A stretch of DNA of 58,980 nt, from assembly GCA_018817505.1 (NCBI GenBank), contig JAHITR010000063.1, forward strand, positions 1-58,980, read 5' to 3'. The DNA comes from Candidatus Bipolaricaulota bacterium (GTDB lineage Bacteria > Bipolaricaulota > Bipolaricaulia > UBA7950 > UBA9294). This document shows positions 25,654-35,300 of this stretch, piece after piece. Below the pieces are notes generated by a model that did no database searches, was not told the DNA's origin, and was given only the letters and a program-made list of their open reading frames with translations. The position numbers were made by a program, and so were the translations under genes. Within the stretch, counting starts at the first letter, position 1, and the number at the start of each line of letters is the position of its first letter.

Positions 25654-26909
25654 CCGCAGATCCTCCTTGTCTTTTCACGCGACAGTCGTACGAGTTCTTC
25701 CTTCATCCGAGTCGTCTTGTTCCCAGCAGCATCGGCAAGATGCACACGATCCATGCAGCACATGCACGGGTCAATGGACGCAGCGATGATGGGAACGTCA
25801 GCGATTTCGTCTCCCAGGAATTTGGGCACCCACGCCATCAGATTGGAGTAGGTGGGAGCCTTAACCTTCCATACAGCCAGCTCTTCCACGCCTTCCGCAA
25901 GTCTGACATAGTGGATGACCTCGCCTCGCGGGGCCTCATGCCGCCCGATTCCTTCGCCCGAGGCCTTCTTCAACGCAGCCAAGAGAGCGGGAACTTTGGG
26001 AATAGACATGAGCTCACCTGACGGCAAGTTCTCCAGACAGTACTCAATGATCCCGATGGACTGCTGCACTTCGAGCAATCGCACGATGATGTTATCGTAA
26101 ACGTCTCCGCGAGGTTCTGTACCGAAATCTGCAGGCGTGATCGCCCTAATATCCATGTCCGCATAAGCTAGATACGGCATATCTTGACGAACGTCCTTCT
26201 TAACGCCTGACGCGCGGGCAGTGGGACCGACGGCACAGAGTTCGATGGCTTGATCGTATGTCAGCGCGCCGACATCGCGTGTTCTCATCTCCACGGACTT
26301 GTCATGCAAGAAGGCGTCAATCATCTGCTGGAGAAGGCTCTTGTAGTAGTCGAGCGCCTCGTAGGCAAGATGCGCCTTCTCTGCGGGAACGTCGCGGCGG
26401 ACACCGCTGAAGATCGGGATTGCATAATCGACGCGATTCCCCGTGAGTTCTTCCAGCAGATCCATCGATTTCTCTCGGACATTCCACGTGAGGTGCAGCA
26501 GCGTATCGAATCCGAGTTCGTGCGCGCCGACGCCTGCCCACAGCAAGTGCGAGTGTACGCGTTCCAGCTCACCGATAATCGTTCGAATGTACTGAGCCCG
26601 CGGCGGCACTTCAATTCCTGCGGCATTTTCCACGGCTTGCGTGAAGGCCAACGGATGCGAGATGGAACAAATACCGCAAATGCGTTCAGACAGATAGAGG
26701 GCCTGAATCAAATTGCGTTTCATGCCCATATACTCGATGCCTCGGTGGGCAAAACCAGGCTTGATATCCACGCCGACGATTCGTTCGCCATCCAGATCGA
26801 AACTGAATCGGATGGGTTCCTTCAGCGCCGGATGAACGGGGCCAACGGGGACGGTATACGTGGTGGCGGCGCATTGTCCCACTTTTAGATTGATGGAGTC
26901 GTTATTCAT
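25650..26909 (-). CDS. mbhL: [NiFe]-hydrogenase large subunit MbhL (NuoD-like)
   Basis: 419 residues, the catalytic subunit. Both CxxC pairs that bind the Ni-Fe site are present: RICGICSISHPLAF near 73-86 and DPCMCCMDR near 381-389. That separates it from Mbx/Mbs sulfane reductase and from NuoD, which lack some or all of these cysteines. PVGPVHPALKEPIRFSF at the start and PRGEVIHYV near 330 are standard for group 4 enzymes. It should evolve hydrogen with electrons from ferredoxin. The C-terminal tail after the last Cys is about 30 residues. It overlaps mbhK by 8 nt. Confidence 0.96.
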   Translation of the reverse strand: MNNDSINLKVGQCAATTYTVPVGPVHPALKEPIRFSFDLDGERIVGVDIKPGFAHRGIEYMGMKRNLIQALYLSERICGICSISHPLAFTQAVENAAGIEVPPRAQYIRTIIGELERVHSHLLWAGVGAHELGFDTLLHLTWNVREKSMDLLEELTGNRVDYAIPIFSGVRRDVPAEKAHLAYEALDYYKSLLQQMIDAFLHDKSVEMRTRDVGALTYDQAIELCAVGPTARASGVKKDVRQDMPYLAYADMDIRAITPADFGTEPRGDVYDNIIVRLLEVQQSIGIIEYCLENLPSGELMSIPKVPALLAALKKASGEGIGRHEAPRGEVIHYVRLAEGVEELAVWKVKAPTYSNLMAWVPKFLGDEIADVPIIAASIDPCMCCMDRVHLADAAGNKTTRMKEELVRLSREKTRRICG

Positions 26910-27429
26910 TGCGCCCCTCCCATTTCACCATTCGCTTGACTTCCTTGGCCGTCTCTTCTTCAAGATCCTTGCGCCATGGGTGAATCGTGGCGCCCTCGGG
27001 CAAGAAGAGGTTGCGACTGTCAGGAATGCCGACGACGTCGATTCCATAGAACTCGATTTTTTCACGTTCCGACGTCTGAGCACCCGCCAGCAAGTCTGTG
27101 ATGGTCGGAATCGACAAATCGGACTTGGGAAGCATCGTTCGAATGGTGAACGTTGCCTCTCCGTAGCGCTCGCCCCAACCCACAGTGAAGTGGTAGTTCA
27201 GTGCCACGTTTTCGCCCAGATCGTCTCCTGAAATCACCGAAAGGTGAGGCGTGTACTCGGTGCACAGATGGGCCACTGCATTGTGGAACGAATCGCGCTC
27301 GACGGTGATCCACAGATCATAGACCTTGCCAGGATCGATCGTCCCCACCGTACGTTCGATGGTACGATCGCCGAGATAGGCTCCTCCGAGCGCATGCTTG
27401 AACGAAGCAAAGAGATTCTCTACGTTCAT
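26902..27429 (-). CDS. mbhK: Membrane-bound hydrogenase subunit MbhK (NuoC-like)
   Basis: 175 residues. The C-terminal half has the NuoC/EchD motif EREKIEFYGIDVVGIPDSRN followed by LFLPEG and PWRKDLEEE, and the N-terminal half a small alpha/beta domain. The subunit has no cofactor and braces the large subunit MbhL, as the separate NuoC does in complex I. The ATG overlaps the mbhJ stop as ATGA, while its own end overlaps mbhL by 8 nt, keeping J, K and L at matched translation. Confidence 0.93.
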   Translation of the reverse strand: MNVENLFASFKHALGGAYLGDRTIERTVGTIDPGKVYDLWITVERDSFHNAVAHLCTEYTPHLSVISGDDLGENVALNYHFTVGWGERYGEATFTIRTMLPKSDLSIPTITDLLAGAQTSEREKIEFYGIDVVGIPDSRNLFLPEGATIHPWRKDLEEETAKEVKRMVKWEGRNE

Positions 27430-27875
27430 TCGCCCCCCCTCGATTTTTCTAACGTCTCCAACTTGGCAACCGCCTTGACCACGCCATCGATGATTGCTTC
27501 AGGACGCGAAGGGCATCCTGGCACATAGACGTCGACAGGGATCACTTCGTCGATTGGTCCGACCACGTTGTACGACTCATAAAAGACGCCGGACGTCGAG
27601 CCGCAACCGCCAACGACGACGACTGCTTTTGGATCTGGAGTTTGCTCATAGATGCGCTTGAGTCGTGGCAGCATCGGCTTGGTCACCGGACCGGTGATCA
27701 GCAAGACGTCCGCGTGACGGGGCGTACCCGTAAGCATAATCCCGAATCTTTCCACATCGTACCGTGGCGTCAATGCAGCCACGATCTCGATATCACAACC
27801 ATTACATGACCCTGTGGCTACGTGGAACACCCACAGCGCCCGCTTAAAAGAACGAGGTAGTGCCATGTCGCTCAC
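27426..27875 (-). CDS. mbhJ: [NiFe]-hydrogenase small subunit MbhJ (NuoB-like)
   Basis: 149 residues. It ligates the proximal [4Fe-4S] cluster through cysteines in GSCNGCDIEIV near 22-32, GGCGSTSGVF near 89 and VPGCPSRPEAI near 118. It lacks the twin-arginine signal of uptake hydrogenase small subunits, so it faces the cytoplasm like NuoB. It hands electrons from MbhN to the NiFe site in MbhL. ATGA overlaps occur at both ends. Confidence 0.95.
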   Translation of the reverse strand: MSDMALPRSFKRALWVFHVATGSCNGCDIEIVAALTPRYDVERFGIMLTGTPRHADVLLITGPVTKPMLPRLKRIYEQTPDPKAVVVVGGCGSTSGVFYESYNVVGPIDEVIPVDVYVPGCPSRPEAIIDGVVKAVAKLETLEKSRGGE

Positions 27876-28213
27876 CTAGCCAATACGAGAATAACGAACA
27901 CCAATCCGAGCACTCCGACGAACCATGCTGCATAGTCCGAGAGAATGCCGGTATGCCATGCCTTCACACGTCGGTAATAGGCGGATAGCCCATCGATCAT
28001 TCCCCAATACAGGTGATCCCCACGAACGTGGAGTCCATTGGAGGTTTCAGGCTCGTCGTTACCAGACAGGAAGACCTTCGTCTGCCCGGTTCCGCGTTTG
28101 TAGCCTTTGTTCCCAAACGAACGCACGATGAAGGACACCACGAGGATGCCGACGAAAAGCAAGGCCCAGGCAATGGGATTCCATACGCCGAAGCCGGAGC
28201 TTAGTCCACTCAT
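27872..28213 (-). CDS. mbhI: Membrane-bound hydrogenase small membrane subunit MbhI
   Basis: 113 residues with one helix near the N-terminus (about 14-33), a soluble middle with GTGQTKVFLSGNDEP, and a second helix at the C-terminus (WFVGVLGLVFVILVLAR). In P. furiosus Mbh the subunit at this position links the antiporter-like MbhH to the rest of the membrane arm; I assign it from position, size and topology more than from motifs. ATGA overlap with mbhJ. Confidence 0.85.
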   Translation of the reverse strand: MSGLSSGFGVWNPIAWALLFVGILVVSFIVRSFGNKGYKRGTGQTKVFLSGNDEPETSNGLHVRGDHLYWGMIDGLSAYYRRVKAWHTGILSDYAAWFVGVLGLVFVILVLAR

Positions 28214-28215
28214 TG

Positions 28216-29775
28216 CTAGCCTCCCAGTACCGCGTTGATGTACGCATCACGTCCGAGCCAAAGGGCCTTGGCTGCCGGCGTCACGATGTGATCGACAAAG
28301 AATCCGGGGAACAACCCGAACACAATGACCACCAACACCAATGCCGCCATCGGCAGCATCATGCCTAGCGATGGATCGGAAACGTGGGCCGATGTATTCG
28401 ATCGAGGTCCCAAGAATGCTGCTTGGAACGCCTTCACGAAGACAGCCAATAACATAATGCTCGACAGAACAGCCAATACGGCCAGGAATGGATTCAGCTT
28501 GAACGCCGCTTCATAGATGAGGAACTTGGAGGCGAAGCCGTTGAACGGCGGTACGCCAGCAAGGGCGACTGCGCCGATGGCGAAGAAGATGCTTGTCCAT
28601 TTCATTCGATGACCGAGACCGCCCATTTGATTGAGATCTCGCGTTCCGGCTGCTCGTATCACAACGCCAGAAGCGAAGAACAGCAGCCCAACGCAGGCGG
28701 CATCGTTGATCATGTGGAAGATGCCTCCCTGCATGGCGACCAACCCATATTCTGGCCTAGTCGCTATCACTGCCATACCTACGCCGACGCCCAACAGCAT
28801 GTAACCAATCTGGGACACGGCACCGAAGGCGACCAATCGCTTGAGATCGCTTTGAATGAGTGCCATCGTCACGCCGACGAAGATCGTCAGAAGAGCAAGA
28901 ACGATGAGGATCCACCCCACGGTCCCTGTGCTGATGCTCGCCCCAAACAGCGTGAACAAGATGCGAAACAACCCGTACAGGCTGGCTTGGGAATTGACCA
29001 CGAGAACCGCGGACATCGGAGCTGGAGACTCACCATACGCGTCAGGCGCCCACATGTGCATGGGTACAGCGCCAGCTTTCATAGCCAATCCCGTCAATAA
29101 GAGCCCGAGGGCAACCATGTCGGTCAGGCTTCCCTGAATGCTCCGTGCGAGGACAGCGATGTTGAGGTGTCCATATTGTCCGTACAGCAAGCCGATGGCT
29201 AGCAGGACAAACAGTCCGGACAGTGTGTACATGGCCATGACCTTGAAGCCAGCTTCCTGAGATTGTTTGAGCCAGACGCGGAACCCGACCATGCTGGCAG
29301 CAGCTATGGATGTGATTTCAAGGAACACGAAAAAGTTGAACATGTCCCCTGTCAGCACCATGCCAAAAACGCCTGCAATCAGCATCAGGAACAGACTGAA
29401 ATAAAGGTTGCCGCCTGAGCGTTCCTTCCAGTACGAGAAGCTGAAGAACGCGCCCGTGAGAGCGATGAGGGCCGTAATCAAGCCCATGAACGCGCTCATG
29501 CCGTCGACCTCGAACAGGATCCGTACAGGCACTTGGCCGCCAGAAAGCGGGAACGTGAACGTTCCGCCGCCCAGCTCGTACACGGTTGGGATGCCGCCCG
29601 ATCCAAAGACATCAATGGCGAGCATCGCAGCCAGTCCTGCCACAGCGAGGACGATGAGTCCAATGAGAGTGTTGCGTGCTCCTTTGCCGAGCTTGCCCAC
29701 AAGAGGCGTTGCAAACGCGCCGAGTAGCGGCAGCGCGACAAGGAGAATCGGTGCATGCAGAGTCAATGCGGTCAT
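28216..29775 (-). CDS. mbhH: Membrane-bound hydrogenase antiporter-like subunit MbhH (NuoN/MrpD-like)
   Basis: About 519 residues and some 14 transmembrane helices, the proton-translocating MrpD/NuoN fold. Visible are the glutamate motif in GDMFNFFVFLEITSIAAASM near 148-167, the lysine-bearing LAMKAGAVPMHMWAPDAYGE near 230-249 and a second lysine motif, LIQSDLKRLVAFGAVSQIG, near 300-320. The ORF track extends 124 codons upstream, but that part overlaps mbhG in another frame. The true start is ATG 29775 in an ATGA overlap with mbhG and an AAGGAG 6 nt upstream. Confidence 0.95.
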   Translation of the reverse strand: MTALTLHAPILLVALPLLGAFATPLVGKLGKGARNTLIGLIVLAVAGLAAMLAIDVFGSGGIPTVYELGGGTFTFPLSGGQVPVRILFEVDGMSAFMGLITALIALTGAFFSFSYWKERSGGNLYFSLFLMLIAGVFGMVLTGDMFNFFVFLEITSIAAASMVGFRVWLKQSQEAGFKVMAMYTLSGLFVLLAIGLLYGQYGHLNIAVLARSIQGSLTDMVALGLLLTGLAMKAGAVPMHMWAPDAYGESPAPMSAVLVVNSQASLYGLFRILFTLFGASISTGTVGWILIVLALLTIFVGVTMALIQSDLKRLVAFGAVSQIGYMLLGVGVGMAVIATRPEYGLVAMQGGIFHMINDAACVGLLFFASGVVIRAAGTRDLNQMGGLGHRMKWTSIFFAIGAVALAGVPPFNGFASKFLIYEAAFKLNPFLAVLAVLSSIMLLAVFVKAFQAAFLGPRSNTSAHVSDPSLGMMLPMAALVLVVIVFGLFPGFFVDHIVTPAAKALWLGRDAYINAVLGG

Positions 29776-30122
29776 CCCTTCAGCTCCTTCACTTTTCGAA
29801 CATCGAGGGTGCCGTAATGACGATGGACGAATACGGCAAAGGAAAGAAGCAAAGCCGTGGTCGCCAATCCGATGACGATGCTTGTCAGTGTGAGCGCCTG
29901 TGGTGTAGGTAGAACCATCTGTTGCGCTTCGGGTGCGAACGTATAGATCGGCGAGATTCCGCCGGTTCGATATCCGAGTGTGACCAAGAACAGGTTGACG
30001 CCCGTCTCGATCAGCGTGATTCCGATCACGAGCTTGATCAGATTGCGCTTGAATAGGAACGTGTACAGGCCCAGCACAACCAGCAGTGCGGCAACGATAA
30101 ACGGGAGGTTTCCAATATTCAT
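29772..30122 (-). CDS. mbhG: Membrane-bound hydrogenase subunit MbhG (MrpC/NuoK-like)
   Basis: 116 residues with three transmembrane helices, beginning MNIGNLPFIVAALLVVLGLY and containing LVIGITLIETGVNLFLVTLG, the glutamate-bearing helix of MrpC/NuoK proteins. It belongs to the Na+/H+ antiporter-like module (A-H) of Mbh, which uses the hydrogenase reaction to build an ion gradient. ATGA overlaps on both sides. Confidence 0.93.
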   Translation of the reverse strand: MNIGNLPFIVAALLVVLGLYTFLFKRNLIKLVIGITLIETGVNLFLVTLGYRTGGISPIYTFAPEAQQMVLPTPQALTLTSIVIGLATTALLLSFAVFVHRHYGTLDVRKVKELKG

Positions 30123-30595
30123 TCGGTCTCCTCCTTATGAGATCCAACGAGCATGACGATCACGACGGCGGCGATGCCGGTCATGACCTTCAATCCCACG
30201 GCCCAGTTCATGAGTGGAACCAGCCCGCCTGCGGTGAGAACGCCTGCGTTCGAGCCTGTCGGCACAGAAGCTCCAAACAAGAAGCCACCTGAGTTGGCGA
30301 ACAGGTTGTAGAAGAAGGCCGTTCCAATACCCAGGAATGCAAGTCCCAGGAATGCAAGGGCTCCGAATTCTTCAATGCTCTGAAGCCAGTGTAGATTCAG
30401 CTGCCCCTTCAAGCCCGCAGATCCAAAAGCGACCAGTAGCAGTGCGAAGGCACTGGCGACTACTGCGCCTCCTTGGAATCCGCCGCCTGGCGTGAGGTGT
30501 CCGTGCATGATCACATAGAAGCCAAACAGGATGATGAGCCCGTACATGAACCGAGTGACTGTGCGAACGATGACTGACATGGAATTGTTGTTCAT
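30119..30595 (-). CDS. mbhF: Membrane-bound hydrogenase subunit MbhF (MrpB-like)
   Basis: 158 residues, four predicted helices. HGHLTPGGGFQGGAVVASAF near 25-44 is the hallmark of MrpB (MnhB) subunits. A central hydrophobic pair and a C-terminal helix follow. It overlaps mbhE upstream and mbhG downstream by ATGA. Confidence 0.93.
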   Translation of the reverse strand: MNNNSMSVIVRTVTRFMYGLIILFGFYVIMHGHLTPGGGFQGGAVVASAFALLLVAFGSAGLKGQLNLHWLQSIEEFGALAFLGLAFLGIGTAFFYNLFANSGGFLFGASVPTGSNAGVLTAGGLVPLMNWAVGLKVMTGIAAVVIVMLVGSHKEETE

Positions 30596-30867
30596 CGTTC
30601 ATCCTCCCGGAGCTTGCGAAACAGGCCCAAAACACCAACGACAGCTGCGAACAGAACCGTCGCTTCGCCCAACGTGTCAAAACCACGGTAGTCAAACACC
30701 ACGGCGGTTACGGCGTTGTTCACAGCGACTTCTGGCTGTGCATTCTGGATGTAGTAGTCATCCATGACCGCCATCTGAGGCTCACCAAATGGTCGCATGT
30801 CGGCTACTCCGAGAAGAAGGAATGCGCCGACAAACAAGAACGCGACGAAGAGAATGGCTTTTCTCAT
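30592..30867 (-). CDS. mbhE: Membrane-bound hydrogenase subunit MbhE
   Basis: 91 residues, two helices. NNAVTAVVFDYRGFDTLGEA near 50-69 is the conserved piece shared with the extreme C-terminus of MrpA and with MbhE. The N-terminal helix is followed by an extracytoplasmic loop containing MRPFGEP. ATGA overlaps both neighbours. Confidence 0.9.
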   Translation of the reverse strand: MRKAILFVAFLFVGAFLLLGVADMRPFGEPQMAVMDDYYIQNAQPEVAVNNAVTAVVFDYRGFDTLGEATVLFAAVVGVLGLFRKLREDER

Positions 30868-31115
30868 TCTTCCTCCTTTCGAGCAGTACGGCGGATGGCA
30901 ATCACATAGATGGCCGTTGTGAGTGCGGCGCCAATAGCGGCTTCGGCAATGGCCACATCGGGTGCTTGCAGCATATAAAACTCAAGTGAAACCAATAGGC
31001 TTGCTGCAGCAAGAGCTAGAACCGATGAGAGCAGATCCTTGAACCAAACTGCCAGAGCAGCTCCGATGACGATGAGCACGAGGACGACGACATGAAGGAT
31101 GCTTTGTACAATCAT
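30864..31115 (-). CDS. mbhD: Membrane-bound hydrogenase subunit MbhD
   Basis: 83 residues from ATG 31115, which forms an ATGA with the mbhC stop and follows GGAGG. The longer ORF in the track overlaps mbhC out of frame and is rejected. Three helices are predicted. SLEFYMLQAPDVAIAEAAIG near 43-62 is the conserved MrpA-C-terminal/MbhD motif with its acidic pair. It corresponds to a fragment of the large MrpA subunit, split off in Mbh and Mrp-type complexes. Confidence 0.9.
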   Translation of the reverse strand: MIVQSILHVVVLVLIVIGAALAVWFKDLLSSVLALAAASLLVSLEFYMLQAPDVAIAEAAIGAALTTAIYVIAIRRTARKEEE

Positions 31116-31447
31116 GATCGATCCTCCAGTTTGTCTACGACAGCACCCTTCGGCTTGACTCCACTGCGATACGCCGCGCGGGCGATGGCGTGAGATCCTG
31201 TGGGGTTGGTTACCAACAGCGCGATCAGGGCGATAATGACGTGAATAGCCAACGTATTGTACTGGGCGCCGCCACGGGCAAATCCGTACACAATGACTCC
31301 CAAGGCAGTGAACAGTGAGCCGAACGTTGTGCACTTGGTCGCTCCGTGAAGCCTCGTGTAGACGTCGGGGAAGCGAACCAGGGCAATGGCGCCCAAGCCG
31401 TTGAACAGAACCCCGATCCCAAGTAGGACATATAGGAGTATGCTCAA
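31112..31447 (-). CDS. mbhC: Membrane-bound hydrogenase subunit MbhC (MrpG-like)
   Basis: 111 residues, three helices. LVRFPDVYTRLHGATKCTTF near 23-42 is the signature of the MrpG/MnhG/PhaG family. The C-terminal tail (YRSGVKPKGAVVDKLEDRS) is cytoplasmic. It is translationally coupled to mbhB and mbhD by ATGA overlaps. Confidence 0.93.
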   Translation of the reverse strand: MSILLYVLLGIGVLFNGLGAIALVRFPDVYTRLHGATKCTTFGSLFTALGVIVYGFARGGAQYNTLAIHVIIALIALLVTNPTGSHAIARAAYRSGVKPKGAVVDKLEDRS

Positions 31448-31713
31448 TTCAATCCCCCTTCTAGGTAGCGAGCGATATACAGTGTTCCAACGAATGACAA
31501 CAGTGCGTAGATGATGGCCACATCAATGAACACGACCTGATCAAAGGCCGCACCCAGGACGATCATCGACGCAACAACCAGCGTATTGAGTGTGTCAAGT
31601 CCGACGACGCGGTCGCCGACTGTCGGCCCCAGCCCGATTCGTAACAGACTAAACATCACGAAGAACGCGAAGCAGGCCGCGACGATGAAGAACACCAGGG
31701 GTTCAATGATCAT
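31444..31713 (-). CDS. mbhB: Membrane-bound hydrogenase subunit MbhB (MrpF-like)
   Basis: 89 residues, three helices. RIGLGPTVGDRVVGLDTLNT near 26-45 is the MrpF signature (..R..GPt..DRvva.D.l..). It belongs to the antiporter-like module. ATGA overlaps with mbhA and mbhC. Confidence 0.93.
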   Translation of the reverse strand: MIIEPLVFFIVAACFAFFVMFSLLRIGLGPTVGDRVVGLDTLNTLVVASMIVLGAAFDQVVFIDVAIIYALLSFVGTLYIARYLEGGLN

Positions 31714-32234
31714 TCCGCGATCCTCCTTGCCCAGTCAACGAACGATCCGCACACCGCTTCCGCGGACGGATCCGTGTCTCTCACGTTGATCCAATGCACG
31801 AATAGATCTCCACTCTCCTCATCCACATCGACGGTCAGCGTTCCCGGAGTCAGCGTAATCGAGTTGGCCAACAAGGTGGTTCCGAAATCAGTGCTCAGCC
31901 CGGGGCTGAGACGTACGATTCCAGGACGGATCTTGCCAGTGATGACCCGATAGGCAACATCGAGATTGGCTTTGGCCATCGCCCACAGGAACGGCCCAAT
32001 CAGATAGACAAGAAACAACAGCCAACGAAGAGGATTCAGCATTCGCAGCGAACTCTTTCGGCCTTCTTTCTTGCGATTGAATGCAACGCGCCCAGCGATA
32101 GCTCCGACGATGAGGGAAAGGACTGCGCCCGAAATCCATTCTTCGAGGCTCCATGCAACGATCGTTCCGCTGCCAAATGTCAGCAGAAGATAGAAGAAGA
32201 AAGCTCCGATGGCAGTGACAAAGAATGCAAGCAT
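31710..32234 (-). CDS. mbhA: Membrane-bound hydrogenase subunit MbhA (MrpE-like)
   Basis: About 174 residues: two N-terminal helices, a basic loop, a third helix (WLLFLVYLIGPFLWAMAKAN) and a cytoplasmic domain with TTLLANSITLTPGTLTVDVD, the conserved MrpE motif. I start at ATG 32234, 6 nt after GGGAGG; the GTG at 32240 used by the ORF track lies within the ribosome site. It is the first of 14 hydrogenase genes. A promoter candidate lies about 70 nt upstream. Confidence 0.93.
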   Translation of the reverse strand: MLAFFVTAIGAFFFYLLLTFGSGTIVAWSLEEWISGAVLSLIVGAIAGRVAFNRKKEGRKSSLRMLNPLRWLLFLVYLIGPFLWAMAKANLDVAYRVITGKIRPGIVRLSPGLSTDFGTTLLANSITLTPGTLTVDVDEESGDLFVHWINVRDTDPSAEAVCGSFVDWARRIAE

Positions 32235-32306
32235 TCTCACCCTCCCGATACAACGATTCTCGACGGAAGGTGCGATAGCGCACGGATTTTTCCGCCGAGC
32301 CAGCGA

Positions 32307-32336
32307 ATTCTACCCGAGGATTCGAGGAAGATTCAA
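32307..32336 (-). promoter_or_regulatory. Candidate promoter of the mbh operon
   Basis: Read on the minus strand, TTGAAT (32336-32331) and TAGAAT (32312-32307) are separated by 18 nt. It lies in the 143-nt gap between the PKD-protein gene and mbhA. It is a plausible but not consensus sigma-70 site. Confidence 0.4.
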
Positions 32337-32383
32337 GGATGAAATGCAATTCCCTTGCTTGCTAGAGAGCGATCCGGAGAGGG

Positions 32384-35300
32384 CTACTCAACCTGAATAG
32401 GAATGCTCAGGGTGTCTGATGCCCCGGAGTTGTCTGTCACAGTGAGTGAGACGGTGGTCGTGCCAGATGCGGGGAAAATGTGCTCAGCGAACGCCGTTTC
32501 AGCATCGATCGTTCCATCGTGATTGAAATCCCAAGCATAGGCAACGATTTCGCCATCGAAGTCCCAGGACAGCGTCCCATTGAACAGGACCAATTCTCCG
32601 GCAGACGGGCGACTGGGCATGTAGGAGAAGTCAGCGACTGGAGGCTGGAACGAAGACGGCGGAGATGGCGGCGCGGATGATGCGACATTGACGAACACCG
32701 CTTGAGTGTAGGCATCTGTATTTCCTGAGTCGTCGGTAACTGTCAAGGTAACATTGAATGTTCCTGCAGTCGGGAAGACGGTTTGAGCAAAGCCATCCGT
32801 AGAATCAACGATGCCATCATCATTAAAATCCCAGGCATAGGCGACGATATCTCCATCGATGTCAGATGACAGGAGACCGTTAAACAGCACCTGCGACCCT
32901 GCTGCAGGTACGGTCGGTGAGTATTCAAAGTCCGAGAGCGGAGGCAGTGAGGGCTCCGACTGCGTCGGCGATGTATTTGCCGCGATTGGTATCTGTCGCG
33001 TTAACGAATCAGTGCCTCCTGAGTCATCCGTGACTGTGAGAGTGACACGAGCGTCGCCAATGATTGCGAACGCGTATTCGGAAATGGCTGCCAACGAGTC
33101 CACCACTCCATCTTGATTAAAGTCCCAAGCGTAGACTGAAATCTGACCGTCTGAATCTGTAGATAGTGTCCCGTTGAACACAACGACGCTTCCCGATTGC
33201 GGCTCAGACGGTGAGTAGTCGAAGTCAGCGATCGGGGGGAGTAGGGTGATTGGCGCTGTCGTTGTTTCAGGGGCGCCCGCTCCGACAGTCACTTGCAAGG
33301 TGAGCGTGTCCGTGGCACCGGAGTTGTCAGTGACTGTGAGTGAGACATCATAAACCCCATCTTCAATGAAACGGTAGTCGACGATGGCTGCCGAGGAATC
33401 GGTTTGACCGTCAGCGTTGAAATCCCAAGCAAATGCCACGATTTGGCCGCCAGCATCTGTAGACAGGGTCGCGTTGAACAGGACAACGGCACCGGCCTCT
33501 GGTTTGGTAGGCAAGTAGGCAAACGCAGCGACAGGTGGGGTTCCGCTGGTCGGTGTCGGGGCTGGCGAAATGACCTCAACGGTCAGTGTGATGCTATCGG
33601 AATTGCCATCGTCATCGGTCACCGTCAATGTCACTTCATGGAGCCCAGCCGTTGCGAACGCATACTCTGCAAAGGGTGCAGTTGAGTCCGTTATCCCATC
33701 TGCATTGAAGTCCCACGCAAACGTCTCGATCAACCCGTCCAGGTCCAGAGAAGGCGTGCCGTTGAACCTGATGATTTCTCCAGGAGACGGAGCCGTTGGC
33801 GAAATCTGGAAACTGGCGATCGGCGGCTGAGCCGCAATCGGAGCGTCCGCTGGGGGCTCGACAGGTGTTTCATCTGCAGTGTTTGCTGGCGTGTCCATGA
33901 TGACGGGGGTCCGCGCGGAGTCGGTGATGACCACGGCGTAGGTTACGGTATCGGAATTGCCGCCATTGTCCGTGACGGTCAGAGAGATGTCGTAAGTGCC
34001 TGCCATCAAGAAGACCTTGGACGTAATCGCTTCATGGGAATCCGAGACGCCATCTCCATCAAGATCCCAAGCATAGGCCGACAAGACACCATCAAAATCC
34101 GACGAGGAGGTGCCATTGAATTGGACGATCTCGCCCGTCTGTGGCTGTGCAGGCACATAGGTGAAGTCAGCCACTGGGGGCTGGAACGAAGCGCTCGAAG
34201 GAGCCGCGGAACCTTCGCCTACGGTAACCGGATAGATGACTGTGTCTTCGTTTCCCGTATCGTCAAGGACTGTCAATGCGATATCAAACGTACCCGCCGA
34301 CTGAAACGCATGAACAACCACGGGTTCCGTCGAATCGACAACGCCATCGGCATTGAAGTCCCATGCGAAGGCGACGATGGTTCCGTCGAAGTCGAATGAG
34401 TAGGTTCCGTCGAACGTGACAGGAACACCTGCGATCACTGTTTCGGGCTCGTAGAAGAAGTCGGCCGTGGGCGGCTGGAACGTGATCACGACCTCGCGTT
34501 CTCGTATGTAGCCACCGAATGAGATCGGCAGCGCGGCCTGCGCTCCAACGACCAACTCAACCTGCTGTTGAGTGGTGAATACGAATCGTTCGGGGAGCGA
34601 GGTCTCATCGACGGATAGCGTATAGGTTCCGGGAAGAATATCGGCGATGGTGAAACGGCCAGCTAGATCGGTGAATGCATCGGAGAATCCGCCGTCAGTC
34701 GTCGACTCCAAAACGAGGCGTACTTGCGCCAATCCGCCCTCGTCTCCGGCTCTTGAGCCGTCCTTGTCCACATCCTCAAACACGTCGCCGGTGATCACGA
34801 CGACCGGGAGAAGGGGAATGTCCACCCAAAGCGTCTCTCCAGCGATAACCGTGACCGTCACAGGTTCGCCAACAGCCGCATTGACGGGGAGTTGATCGGG
34901 AGCAAGCGTGTAGTCGCCGGGATAAACGGGGGTGAACCGGAAGTATCCGTCGGCATTGGTGGAGACTTGCGTACGCCCTGCTCCCACCACGATGGTTCCC
35001 GCAGGCTCGTCATTCAGCCCGTATAAACCATCGCCATCACGATCAATGAATGCGCGGCCTTCGATGCGCCCTTTGGTCACCAGGAATGGAAGAGGAATGT
35101 TCACGTTGGCATTGAAGGAGATTCCCCATCCGAAGCTAATATCGTTGGCATCATGGCGATCCCACGAAATCGAGCCGTCAAACACGACATCCAAGTCATC
35201 CGTGAAATGAATGAAGAAGGATGCAGAGAGATCGAAATCATCTCGTGTGTTCCCAAATGTAATCGATGCTTCGTGAAGCGCAGTTTCAGGCTGGAAACGG

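Noticed and set aside
29776-30147. N-terminal 124-codon extension of the mbhH ORF
   Set aside because: It overlaps mbhG out of frame, is basic and low in hydrophobicity, and the ATGA junction at 29772-29775 gives the normal start.
32384-35000. Regularly spaced similar DNA segments that could be taken for a repeat array or CRISPR
   Set aside because: They are PKD-domain codons at about 285-nt spacing, diverged at the DNA level and fully coding.
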